The position numbers were made by a program, and so were the translations under genes. From Paraspadella gotoi (lineage: Eukaryota > Chaetognatha): a stretch of 64,000 nucleotides of DNA. The DNA lies in the NCBI GenBank assembly GCA_051294375.1, contig CM119269.1, positions 2,658,699-2,722,698 of the forward strand. Direction: 5' to 3'. How positions within the stretch are numbered: position 1 is the first letter of the stretch; each line of letters begins with the position of its first letter. The notes beneath the pieces are model-generated. The model had not been told where the DNA came from. It ran no database searches and was given only the letters and a program-made list of their open reading frames with translations. Of the stretch, positions 11,370 to 24,300 are shown piece after piece.

Positions 11370-14300
11370 TCCTCAGGAATTTCATTTGCTTCGGCCAGGT
11401 AATCGAGTCTGGCTACCAGAAATTCGTTCGCGAGGTTAAAAAAAAACGTCGACCTCTCGAACGAATTCATTGAATTCAAACTCGTTCGTGGATTCGACTC
11501 ATACAAGCAACGTAACCACACGAGATTAAGATCAAGGGTGTGGTTTTATTGCAATAAGCTGTTATTCTTTCATGATTAATTGTTTTGAAAGCTGATTTCT
11601 TGTAATACAGATGAAGACAATAAAATTTTAGTTAACACAAAGACAAAAAGGCGAACAGTTGTTTTTTTTTTTTTTTTTTTTTTAATTGCAATAGCTGTTA
11701 TTCTTTCATGAATTTAATTGTTTGAAAGCTGATTTTCTTGTAATACAGATGAAGACACATAAAAATTTTAGTTAACACAAACACAAAAGGCACAGAACAG
11801 TTTTTTTTTTTTGTTTTTTTTTACATATTGAGTGTACCAATTTCAAAGGAAACTATGCTTTTGCACCCCGAGCATCGTTTCATCGATTCAACCTTTTCCC
11901 TTCAGGTGACTTACACCAACGGCAAACCCGCCCGTCGACGAGAGGGATCCAAGTCGAGTTGGCGTCGGAAGGCGACACCGACGACTTCAACGTCACCGTC
12001 GATGGAGAGACGGCCGTCGTCGGCGTCAACCTTCGCGGCCAATTTCCTCGTCGGCGGTCACAACGTAAATGTACCGGACTCACGGCCAAAATCAGGTCGT
12101 TTTCCACTGGACGCCGATCGCGATGCGAGATTTAAAACGTGCACCACATTGTGGGCGGACCGTTTGCTGCTGCCGTCGGGCACATTCTTCCTTCGGGCTT
12201 GGAGATTCTCTGTCGGGCGATTCGCTCAAGCTGAAGCCTGTTGAGCTGAAGTGTGGCGAGAGAGCTTCGGTTTCGATCGAGTATAGCTCGCAGAATTCGG
12301 CGAAGGACGCAGAGGAGAAGCAGCGACTTTCTAATTCTTGCGCGAAACGGAATTCGTCGTCACGGACGGTGACGTTGAGAAAAGAGGGCGTGGTCGCCTT
12401 CGACGTCGATCCCAATTGGTCGCCGAAGTCGGCGTCGTCGTCTACGTCTTCAACGGCGTCGAGATCGTCTCAGATCATCTGCTTTCGATCTGGCGCCCTG
12501 TTTTCGAGAATGTCGTCTCTCTCTCTTTCATTCCGGCGATCGAACGGCGCCCGGCGCTGAGACGGAGTTGACGGTGACCCCAGCGGCGCCGTCCCTTGCG
12601 GACTCAGCGGGCGTCGATAAGAGCGTGGAGCTTGTTGGAGGCGGTGGAGAGGTGACGGTGGCGAAGTGTTGGAAAGGTATCCCGCGAAGAACGAGATGAA
12701 GAAACTCCGACTGTCGCGAGGCGATGGAGGACTTTTCGTGACGGATCTTCGGACGGTCGGGGATGTCTATGGTTGAGCTTTGTGAGATGGGGGTAAGGCT
12801 TTGTGAGATGGGTGTAAGGTCTTGTAGATGGGTAAGTCTTTGAAACGAAATTTGATAAGAGGGAATGAACGTTGATTAAGTTTCGATTTTTTTTTTGGTT
12901 CTTTAACATACCTAGAAATATTTACTTTTAATTTTTTGATATAAACTATTTAAATCAATGTACTAAGTACTGTGGCGGAAAATCAGTTGGTTGCGCTATT
13001 TAAGGCTATTTTCTAGCGCGTTTTTAAGTCATTCATAACATTAACATCCCATCCGTTCTTACAAGAATGTGGCGCGGTCGGAATCGAGGGGATGATGCAC
13101 AAAGAATGCGATATCGCCTCAGCTCGCTTTCGCCCGATGTCGGTTGACGAAGCGGCGGTCAGCGCGCCCGCTACGCGCTCCAATTTCCCGAGACTTGGCT
13201 GTTGAAACTGGTCAACGTACGGGGAAGAGCGCCGTCGTCGCCGCCAGAGTTCCCGACACGATCACCGAGTGGCGTCGCGTCGGCGCCGTCTGCCTCTCCG
13301 AGCGCGCCGGCTGGGCTTTGCCAAGGAGATCGGCTCACGGCGTCGCAGGATTTCTTCTTCGAGTTCACTTTCCACGAGGCAGTGAGAGAGAGTCGCTCTC
13401 CGCTCAAGGTGACATCCGTTGGAATCGATGATGACCGGCGATATATCAATGATTAGTTACAACTGCCCACTATCATGTGCCTTATTGTATAACCTATTAT
13501 GTTCTAAAGCAACTTATTTATGTATCAATTCAATCAATCAATCTCATTGGAGCAAATTTTTAAATTTTGAAAAAATGCAATCGTTTGTTAAAGAAAGAAT
13601 TATAGAATTAACTAATTCCCAAACTTCCACAGGTCCAAACCTTCAACTACCTCTCCGCCTGCTTGCCCGTTTCTCTCCGACTCGACGTAGCCAACGGCGT
13701 CGAAGTCCTCAGCGGCGCCAACGGCTTTGAATTCTGCGTCTGCGGGGCGTCGTTACCCAGGGAGTTCCGCTTGAAGGCGACGGAGGCGGCGACGTTGAAG
13801 TGGGCGTTGAGGCGACGACGACGAGGGACGGCGGAGTCTTGCGACGGACGGGAGGTGGCGAAGGGCGAGTCTTTGCCGATCGAGTGGAAAGGAAGTTGAG
13901 CGTTCGTGCGTCGAAGGATTCAACAACGTGAGCATCTGGTCTTCAATGAGACGAGTGTTGAAGTTGATTTGTCTCATTTCTGTTATTGTTGTTGTTGAAG
14001 ATGTTGACTGAGTCGTAAAGCGCTGTTTCTGCTAGAATTCCATTCTCGTCGGTCGAGTTCTGACGTTGTACTACTTGTACTACTTGTCTGACTTGTAATA
14101 TAGTTTCTAAAAACACAAATTATAAATGATGTTTAACACAATTAATAAGGAAACAGGTGACCGTCAGTGAGTCAAGAGTGAATACTGAAAGTTAATTACG
14201 AAGCTAATTTTATTATTAAATTATTCTTAAATAATTTAAATTATATTTATCACTGAAAATCAAAAAATATTAAAACTACCCTCTCCTTCAGGAACTCGTC

Positions 14301-16926
14301 AACTCAAAATTCATTGCCTCAATGACAACAAAAGGGAAGACTTTCCTTCGACCTGACCCGCGACGAAGCTCACGGCGCCATGATGTTCCCGGTTCATCCG
14401 CGGCGCCATCCAGGTCATTGGCGACGCCATGGGCCCCGCCCTCGGCAACCTCGACGGCCTGGTCCGCATGCCCTGCGGTTGCGGCGAGCAGACCATATCA
14501 CCATGTGCCCCAACGTCTACGTGCTCAAGTATCTGGCGGCGACGGGAGCAAGCCGAGCCGGAGATGCGGGCCAAGGCTCGGAGTTTCGCCTTGGAGGCTT
14601 ACAACAGGAAGTGACGAATTACCGGCGGCGCGACGGCTGTTGCTCGGCCTTTCCGACCGACGCCAGCGGCAGCGCCTGGTTGACAGGCTTCGTCTTAAAA
14701 TGCTTTGGTCAGAGCGAGGGGCGTGGTCTCCGACTTGAGCGACGTCGAGAACGTTCTCGGCCAAGCGTCAGTGGTTGAGCGAGAGGCAGAACGAGAACGG
14801 GAGTTATCAAAGCGTCGGTAGGGTAAGTTAAGGGTGGGTGAAGTTGTGGAAGAAAGAAGAAATCGATTGTAATGTAAAGTAACCGTTTATTTATCATTTT
14901 GATTTTTTAGAAAATAAATCGATTTTGTTAGAATCCAAGCAAGAATCGCTCTCTTTTTTTAACCACAAACTCGCAAACAAACTTTCTCCACGCCCCGGTC
15001 ATCCACACCGAGATGAAAGGCGAATTGGGATCCTCGGAATTCGGTCGCACAGCCTTCATCCTGACGGAGTGTTGGAGAGTGCGTACTCCGCCGCTTCGGA
15101 TTCCATCAACTCCGCCGTCCGCTTCCTACTCGCTCACAACCACACCGCCTTGCCCACCTTCGCCTTCGTGCTCGAGGCCTACGCCTTGGCGCTCAGCGGC
15201 GATCGAATCAGCGCCGCGCAGATGGCGCCGTGGGTGGCGGAGCGGCCCGGCGTCGTGTCGCCGACGCCGCTGGGAATTTATTGGCGCAAACGACGACGAC
15301 GACAGAAGCGAACACGGACCGGATGCTGCTGCGACGGGACGACGAAGAGTCGACGAAATCAAGGCGTCGACGTTGAGACGACGAGTTACGCCCTCTTGTG
15401 GACGCTGACGGAAAAAAGAGCGCGACTTGGGCGTCGTTTGGGCGTGGTCAAGTGGCTGACGGCGCAGCAGAAAGCCGGCGGAGGATTCGAATCCACGCAG
15501 GACACGATTTTGGGTGAGGGCGGTGTCGGTGTGAGGAGGTGGGATTGAAAAGAGGTGGGCGGAATTGAAGCAGCATTGTGTCTATATTTCTTTATTTCCT
15601 CCAGTCTGCCGTTATATGAAATTGGTAACAACCAATATAAATTATATATATTCGAAACCATTTGCCGTATAACCTCAATAAAATTCCAAATAACTCATCA
15701 GCCTTCGTCTTAATTTATTTTTTCCTCGTCACACCGCTTCCTTTCTCTCCCGCTTCAGGCCTCCAAGCTTGCAGAAAGCTGCGACCGTCTTGTACCGAAA
15801 CAACAAACAAAGACTCCGTCTCTTTGAGATGGACGAGCGAGGACGGAGAGAGGCGAAGATTCTCCTCTCGTTGATCAGTCGATTTCCAAAGAGAAACGGT
15901 CAGTTTCAGTGGGGGGGGGTTACTTTGGGATGGCATCCCTTTTCGGGACAGGATCAATTTCATTATGAGGTCGATTTTAAGGGATGGTTTTAAGCGGGAC
16001 TCTTTAAAAAAAGATGAGTAAAATTTGACGAATTTGTTAAGCGGAATTCACGACATTTCAGACTCGTGCTACAACGCGCTGCGTTCCCGTCGTGGGCGAG
16101 ACACTAAATTAATCGGTCTCTATGACGACGAAGGCGCCGTCTAATGCGTGCGTTCTCGCACAGGCGATACTTAGATACAACACAAGAGGTCTGGAGCACC
16201 GAGGTACATTTATGCGGCGATGTGTTAAAATGGATAGATTTACTTAAAGAATGAGTTTACGAACGAATCAAACTACTTGATAAATAATGAATGAAGGAGT
16301 ACAAATGAACGATGAATGGATCAATAAGTAATCGAATAAATTAGTGAATGATTTAACTACCCAACACCCGCGACTCAGATGAAAGAAGTGAAAGTGAACG
16401 CGACGACGACAAAGATCGAGCGGACGCGGAAGCAATCGCGTCGGACGAATGGAAGTCTGTCTCTTCTACGGAGATGAAGATCCTTCGGGGTGTACATCGC
16501 CGAGGCCAAACTTGCCGACCGGGTGGAAGCGAACAAGGTTCGGCTTGGACCACGATGGTGAGGGAAGAACGAGATTTTGTTGTCGATTCATTCATCTATT
16601 CGTAATTGATTTGTTTAGTCATTTTTTTTTTTAGTTAGCCGGTAAAGTTAACAATCAATTATTCGTTTATTAAATTCGTTCATTCATTGACTCGTCATGT
16701 ATGTATAATCTATTTCAACCATTCATTTATTTCCAGGCTCTCCCATCATGATGCAGGAGAACCGTCGCCAAGACTCTCCATCGCCGTCTACTTCGACGAA
16801 CTTCGGCCCAACGAAACCCACATGGCTCACTTTTCCGCCCACAAAGAATTCCAGGTAAGGCTACCACAAATTAAAAGATCTAGAAAAATCTGAAAGTTTA
16901 TTTCTCACGCCTCTTCTCTCTCTCTC

Positions 16927-16976
<50 letters not shown>

Positions 16977-17240
16977 TCTCTCTCTCTCCCCGCTTCTTCT
17001 AGGTTCCCGACGCCATTGCCGGGCAAAGTCGTTGCCACGATTACTACCCACCCAGAGTTCAGATGATGACGGAATTCGTTCTTATCGACGAGGGCAGCGC
17101 GGAGTCTTGGGCGTCGCCGATGGACCCAAAATATTCGATCCCACCGGCGCCGCCAACGCCGTCTCTGTCGGCTGGACTCTCGCGTCATTTTGCTCGCCAT
17201 CGCTCACGGTGTCGCGTCTTCGATGTTCACGTGTGAACCG
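11370..17240 (+). pseudogene. Inverted, indel-riddled copy of CD109-like exons 7-17
   Basis: Every exon from exon 7 to the last exon of the minus-strand gene is repeated here on the plus strand in the same order. Approximate positions: 11,370-11,520; 11,906-12,790; 13,060-13,405; 13,633-13,928; 14,292-14,822; 14,995-15,515; 15,759-15,895; 16,060-16,203; 16,378-16,560; 16,737-16,854; 17,003-17,236. The thioester codons (C-G-E-Q-T) survive at about 14,474-14,494. Nearly all differences from the right arm are one- or two-base insertions and deletions, so no exon stays in frame for long. That pattern fits uncorrected long-read sequence rather than a decaying pseudogene, where substitutions would dominate. 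Some details are better here than in the right arm, for example a clean CAG|GTAAGG donor at 16,854. Confidence 0.8.
11548..11805 (+). repeat. Local ~130-bp tandem duplication in the left arm only
   Basis: The block starting ATTGCAATA(A)GCTGTTATTC and ending AACAGTT plus a T-run occurs twice in a row (11,548-11,680 and 11,681-11,805). The corresponding intron in the right arm (26,500-26,640) has it once. Confidence 0.8.
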
Positions 17241-17857
17241 AAAAAAATGAGATCACTGCTTTTACAATCGACGGAATCAAAATTGAATTTAGATTTTAGA
17301 ATCACATCCATGACGTCAACACGCAATAATTTAGAAAATTGATTTGTTTAAATGTCAAGAATGATTGGAAAGAATCGACCGGATTGCTCGTGAATGTTCG
17401 AAACTGCTTTCTTGTATTTGCCACCTTGTTGCTCTATTATTACTGGTTTAGCTATGACTAAATTATGTGTGATAATGAACGCTCATTGCAAAAAGTCCTC
17501 CTTGCCTTTCTTCTGCCCAGTTTTATCGTTCAAAGAACAGTTAAATCGATAAATAGTGAAATGATTCGTGAAAAATTTAATGCCGCCGTAATTAATTTGT
17601 TATCTCGATCGCGAGGCTTGTCTTCTCGCCGTCTCATCCAAGCTTCTCTCCCAAGCGGAAAAAGCTTGATTACTCGATGGAATCTCATTTGGTGGCGAGC
17701 GAAACTCGTTGGGCGAACTCGTGCGTCGAAGACGACGACGACCGACGACGAACGACGACGACGACGCAAAAGACGAAGATCATTAATGCGACGTCGATTG
17801 TCGACGACTACAATCGCTGTACGGAATGGAGAGGTTTATAATTACGTAGAGAGAGAG

Positions 17858-17890
<33 letters not shown>

Positions 17891-18065
17891 AGAGGGAGAG
17901 AGAGAGAGAGAAAGAGAGAGAAGAGAGAAAGAGAGAGAGAGATCAGCTATTACGGTCAAGAATGAAAAATCTTCCTTTTCAAGTCGAGCGAGAGATGAAG
18001 AGTCGATAGTCAGATCCTCGTTTTCTGGAAGAAGAATTCTCAAAAACTTTGCTCTCTCTCTCTGC

Positions 18066-18117
<52 letters not shown>

Positions 18118-18910
18118 CTCTCTTTTACTCTTTTCTTTTGTATTCTTCTCTATCGCCGGCGCGCTTTTCAAAAAAGACGGCATCGCGAGACGATGACTTT
18201 AATGACAGAAAGAGAAGAAAAGAAAGAAAAAAAAAAAGATGATTTCTTTACTCCCCATCCCCATCGCTTGCGTGAGTTGGGCTTCTTAACGACGTCGGAA
18301 AAGAAAAGGAGAAAAAAAAGAAGCTGCATCGATGGGGTTCGAACCCGCGAATAGTGAGAGAAAAATCGACGCGGGTCCAAAAAAACGAAATGGAACCATT
18401 TTTGGCTTTGGATCTCAGATTTTGCGATCATTTGATTCCGTTTCGATTGGATTTACGATTTTGCCATCATTTGTACTTCAAGTTTGCTTTGTGAGAAGGT
18501 CTTGTCAAGAACGTTCCATTCTTTATATTGGCCGATTTCTATCCTCTTTAGTTGAGCGAGTTTTCAACTCAGCGGTCGTTGGTGGGCCTGTTCTGTTCAT
18601 GAGTCTCTCCCTTACATTATAAATGCTCATATTTCGGATAATACGATTACCAGAAAAATATATGTGAAAGAAAGTCACTGCTGCCGCAACACATTGGATT
18701 ACCTTCTGTTTCACATTGATGCAGTTCGTCATGAGTTATTAGTTTTAATGTTGCACCACGAAATAAAGTAAAGAATAACTGGACAAACGTGTTCGTATTT
18801 TAAAACGGACTCCCTTTATAATAAAAAACATGATTCGATTTCAAAAACCCGCTCTGATTTTCTCCCGACTTCAATTCAAGATGTTAAACAATTAAACAAA
18901 CTGGCGTTAT

Positions 18911-18963
18911 TCTCTCTCCTCTCTCTCTCCTCTCTCTCTCTCTTCTATCTCCTCTCTCTCTCT

Positions 18964-19017
<54 letters not shown>

Positions 19018-19199
19018 TCATCTCTCTCTCTTTACTTTTCCTCTCTGTCGCGATTCTAATCCAAACCAATTCTCGAAGGCGACAAACAATTTCATGCAAT
19101 TTGTTCTCCTTAAACACATCGACTTGATAAGCCGCTGTCGCCGCCGCCGCTATCGCACCGCCGCCCGCCGCCACCGCCGCCGCCGCCTCTAGCGCCGTA

Positions 19200-19231
<32 letters not shown>
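18911..19231. other. Spacer at the centre of the inverted repeat
   Basis: A CT array (18,911-19,030) faces a shorter GA array (19,201-19,231). Between them lie ~170 bp that are not self-complementary, including a GCC-rich stretch at 19,135-19,195. A simple read fold-back at a missed adapter should leave almost no loop, so this loop matters when judging whether the palindrome is real. Confidence 0.75.
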
Positions 19232-19236
<5 letters not shown>

Positions 19237-20034
19237 GCCAGTTTGTTTAATTGTTTAACATCTTGAATTGAAGTCGGGAGAAAATCAGAGCGGGTTTTTG
19301 AAATCGAATCATGTTTTTATTATAAAGGGAGTCCGTTTTAAAATACGAAAACGTTTGTCCAGTTATTCTTTACTTTATTTCGTGGCAACATTAAAACTAA
19401 TAACTCATGCACGAACTGCATCAATGTGAAACAAGAACGGTAAATCCAATGTGTTGCGCAGCAGTGACTTTCTTTCACATATATTTTCTGGTAATCGTAT
19501 TATCCGAAATATGAGCATTTATAATGTAAGTGGGAGAGACTCATGAACAGAACAGGCCCACCAACCGACCGCTGAGTTGAAAACTCGCTCAACTAAAGAG
19601 GATAGAAATCGGCCAATATAAAGAATGGAACGTTTCTTGACAAAGACCTTCTCACAAAGCAAACTTGAAAGTACAAATGATGGCACAAATCGTAAATCCA
19701 ACTCGAAACGGAATCAAATGATCGCAAATCTGAGATCCAAAGCCAAAAATGGTTCCATTTCGTTTTTTGGACCCGCGTCGATTTTTCTCTCACTATTCGC
19801 GGGTTCGAACCCCATCGATGCAGCTTCTTTTTTTTCTCCTTTTCTTTTCCGACGTCGTTAAGAAGCCCAACTCACGCAAGCGATGGGGATGGGGAGTAAA
19901 GAAATCATCTTTTTTTTTCTCTTTCTTTCTCTTTCTGTCATTAAGTCATCGTCTCGCGATGGTCCGTCTTTTTTGAAAAGGGCGGCGATAGAGAAGAAAT
20001 AAAAAAGAAAAGAGTAAAAAGAGAGGGAGAAGAG

Positions 20035-20104
<70 letters not shown>

Positions 20105-20253
20105 TGGCAAAAAGTTTTGAGAATTCTTCTTCATAGAAAACGAGGATCTGACATAGACCTTCTTCATCTCTCGCTCGACCTTGAAAAGGAAGATTTTTCA
20201 TTCTTGACGCGTATAATAAGCTGATCTCTCTCTCTCTTTCTCTCTTTCTCTCT

Positions 20254-20294
<41 letters not shown>

Positions 20295-20425
20295 CCGGTC
20301 GTCCGTCTCTCCTCACCCTCCCTCCTCTCTCTCTCTCTCTCTACGTAATTTATAAACCTCTCCATTCGTACAGCGATTGTAAGTCGTCGACAATCGACGT
20401 CGCAACTTAATGATCTTCGTCTTTT

Positions 20426-20457
<32 letters not shown>

Positions 20458-20955
20458 TTCGACGCACGAGTTCGTCCAACGAGTTCGTCGCCACCAAATG
20501 AGATTCCATCGAAGTAATCAAGCTTTTTCCGCTTGGGAGAGAAGCTTGGATGAGACGGCGAGAAGACAAGCCTCGCGATCGACGATAACAAATTTAATTA
20601 CGCGGCATTAAATTTTCACGACTCATTTCACTATTTATCGATTTAACTGTTCCTTTGAACGATAAAACTGGGCAGAAGAAAAGGCAAGGAGGACTTTTTG
20701 CAATGAGCGTTCATTATCACACATAATTTAGTCCATAGCATAAACCAGTAATAATAGAGAACAAGGTGGCAAATACAAGAAAGCAGTTTCGAACATTACG
20801 AGGCAATCCGTGTCGATTCTCCCAATCATTTCTTGACATTTAAACAAATCAATTTTCTAAATTATTCGTGTTGACGTCATGGATGTGATTCTAAAATCTA
20901 AATTCAATTTTGATTCCGTCGATTGTAAAAGCATGTGATCTCATTTTTTTCGGTT

Positions 20956-21194
20956 TCACGTGAACATCGAAGACGCGACACCGTGAGCGATGGCGAGCAA
21001 AATGACGCCGAGAGTCCAGCCGACAGAGACGGCGTTGGCGGCGCCGGTGGGATCGAATATTTTGGGTCCATCGGCGACGCCCAAGACTCCGGCGCTGCCC
21101 TCGTCGATAAGAACGAATTCCGTCATCATCTGAACTCTGGGTTGGTAGTAATCGTAGGCAACGACTTTGCCCGGCATGGGCCGTCATGGGAATC
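20956..21194 (-). CDS. CD109: CD109-like last exon: receptor-binding domain end and GPI signal
   Basis: Encodes VVAYDYYQPRVQ, the typical last strand of the receptor-binding domain. About 20 residues later comes a small-residue stretch (DPTGAANA) and then a hydrophobic tail (VGWTLGVILLAIAHGVA) that ends six residues later at the stop. Small residues plus a terminal hydrophobic run is the arrangement of a GPI-attachment signal, as in CD109. The first few codons are out of frame; the left-arm copy suggests the true reading starts V-P-D-A. Confidence 0.75.
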
Positions 21195-21238
21195 CTAGAA
21201 AGAAGCGGAGAGAGAGAGAGAGAGAGAGAGAGATGAAC

Positions 21239-21322
<84 letters not shown>

Positions 21323-24300
21323 AGAGAGAGGAGAGAGGGAGGGGCGTGAGAAAATAAACTTTCAGATTTTTTCTAGAATCTTTAATTTGTGCTTGCCTTC
21401 CTGAAAAAAATCTTTGTGGGCGGAAAAAGTGAGGCATGTGGTTTCGTTGGGCCGAAGTTCGTCGAAGTAGACGGCGATGGCAGAGTCTTGGCGACGGTTC
21501 TCCTGCATCATGATGGGAGAGCCTGGAAATAAATGAATGGTTGAATAGATTAATACATACATGACCGAGTCAATGAATGAACGAATTTAATAAACGAATA
21601 ATTGATTGTTAACTTTACCGGCTAACTAAAAAAAAAAATGACTAAACAAATCAATTACCGAATAGATGAATGAATCGACAACAAAATCTCGTTCTTCCCT
21701 CACCCATCGTGGTCCAAGCCGAACCCTTGTTCGCCTTCCACCCGGTCGGCAAGTTGGCCTCGGCGATGTACATCCCCGAAGGATCTTCATCTCCGTAGAA
21801 GAGACAGACTTCCATTCGTCCGACGCGATTTGCTTCCGCGTCCGACTCGATCTTTGTCGTCGTCGCGTTCACTTTCACTTCTTTCATCTGAGTCCGGGGG
21901 TTGGGTAGTTAAATCATTCACTAATTTATTCGATTACTTATTGATCCATTCATCGTTCATTCGTGTACTCCTTCATTCATTATTTATCAAGTAGTTTGAT
22001 TCGTTCGTAAACTCATTCTTTAAGTAAATTCTATCCATTTTAACACATCGCCGCATAAATGTACCTCCGGTGCTCCAGACCTCTTGGTGTTGTATCTAAG
22101 TATCGCCTGTGCGAGAACGCACGCATTAGACGGCGCCTTCGTCGTCATAGAGACCGATAATTTTAGTGTCTCGCCCACGACGGGAACCGCAGCGCGTTGT
22201 AGCACGAGTCTGAAATGTCGTGAATTCCGCTTAACAAATTCGTCAAATTTTACTCATCTTTTTTAAAGAGTCCCGCTTAAAAACCATCCCTTAAAATCGA
22301 CCTCATAATGGAAATTGATCCTGTCCCGAAAAAGGGATGCCATCCCCAAAGTAACCCCCCCCCCACTGAAACTGACCTGTTCTCTTTGGAAATCGACTGA
22401 TCAACGAGAGGAGAATCTTCGCCTCTCTCGTCCTCGCTCGTCCATCTCAAAGAGACGGAGTCTTTGTTGTTGTTTCGGTACAAGACGGTCGCAGCTTCTG
22501 CCAAAGCTTGGAGGCCTGAAAGCGGGAGAGAAAGGAAGCGGTGTGACGAGGAAAAAATAAATTAAGACGAAGGCTGATGAGTTATTTGGAATTTTATTGA
22601 AGGTTGATACGGCAAATGGTTCGAATATATATATATTTATATTGGTTGTACCAATTTCATATAACGGCAGACTGGAGAATATAAAGAATATAGACACAAT
22701 GCTGCTTCAATTCCGCCCACCATCTTTTCAATCCCCCACCTCCTCACCCGACACCGCCCTCACCCAAAATCGTGTCCTGCGTGGATTCGAATCCTCCGCC
22801 GGCTTTCTGCTGCGCCGTCAGCCACTTGACCACGCCCACAACGACGCCCAAGTCGCGCTCTTTTTCCGTCAGCGTCCACAAGAGGGCGTAACTCGTCGTC
22901 TCAACGTCGACGCCTTGATTTCGTCGATCTCTTCGTCGTCCTCGTCGCAGCAGCACCGGTCCGTCGTCGCTTCTGTCGTCGTCGTCGTTGCGCCAATAAA
23001 TTCCCGCGGCGTCGGCGACACGACGCCGGGCCCGCTCCGCCACCCACGGCGCCATCTGCGCGGCGCTGATTCGATCGCCGCTGAGCGCCAAGGCGTAGCC
23101 TCCGAGCACGAGGGCGAAGGTGGGCAAGGCGGTGTGGTTGTGAGCGAGTAGGAAGCGGACGGCGGAGTTGATGGAATCCGAGCGGCGGAGTACGCCACTC
23201 TCCAACACTCCCGTCAGGATGAAGGCTGTGCGACCGAATTCCGAGGATCCCAATTCGCCTTTCATCTCGGTGTGGATGACCTGGGGCGTCGGGAAAGTTT
23301 GTTTGCGAGTTTTGTGGTTAAAAAAAAGAGAGCGATTCTTGCTTGGATTCTAACAAAATCGATTTATTTTCTAAAAAAATCAAAATGATAAATAAACCGG
23401 TTACTTTACATTACATCGATTTCTTCTTTCTTCCACAACTTCACCCACCCTTAACTTACCCTACCGACGCTTTGATAACTCCCGTTCTCGTTCTGCCTCT
23501 CGCTCAACCACTTGACGCCTTGGCCGAGAACGTTCTCGACGTCGCTCAAGTCGGAGACCACGCCCCTCGCCTGACCAAAGCATTTTAAGACGAAGCCTGT
23601 CAACCAGGCGCTGCCGCTGGCGTCGGTCGGAAAGGCCGAGAACGAGCCGTCGCGCCGCCGGTAATTCGTCACTTCCCTGTTGTACCCGTCCAAGGCGAAA
23701 CTCCGAGCCTTGGCCCGCATCTCCGGCTCGGCTTGCTCCGTCGCCGCCAGATACTTGAGCACGTAGACGTTGGGGCACATGGTGATCATGGTCTGCTCGC
23801 CGCAACCGCAGGGCATGCGGACCAGGCCGTCGAGGTTGCCGAGGGCGGGGCCCATGGCGTCGCCAATGACCTGGATGGCGCCGCGGATGGAACCGGGAAC
23901 CATCATGGCGCCGTGAGCTTCGTCGCGGGTCAGGTCGAAGGAAAAGTCTTCCCTTTTGTTGTCATTGAGGCAAATGAATTTTGAGTTGACGAGTTCCTGA
24001 AGGAGAGGGTAGTTTTAATATTTTTAGATTTTCAGTGATAAATATAATTTAAATTATTTAAGAATAATTTAATAATTAAAATTAGCTCGTAATTAACCTT
24101 TTCAGTATTCACTCTTGACTCACTGACGGTCACCTGTTTCCCTTATTAATTGTGTTAAACATCATTTTATATATCTGTGTTTTTAGAAACTATATTACAA
24201 GTCAGACAAGTAGTACAAGTAGTACAACGTCAGAACTCGACCGACGAGAATGGAATTCTAGCAGAAACAGCGCTTTACGACTCAGTCAACATCTTCAACA

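Larger units (their letters stand above)
11191..18910 (+). repeat. Left arm of a ~7.7-kb inverted repeat
   Basis: Reads as the reverse complement of 19,232-26,990, introns and flanks included. The outer edge lies inside the minisatellite (GATGCGG... / ...CCGCATC). The inner edge is the shared sequence AACTGGCGTTAT next to a GA/CT array. Besides the CD109-like exons it includes the downstream non-coding block 17,240-18,908: GA/CT arrays, an ACG-rich stretch and a repeat fragment at 18,629-18,700. Confidence 0.92.

Noticed and set aside
18326-18345. GGGTTCGAACCC as a tRNA gene
   Set aside because: Self-complementary, with no pairing acceptor or anticodon arm around it; present only as part of the inverted arms.
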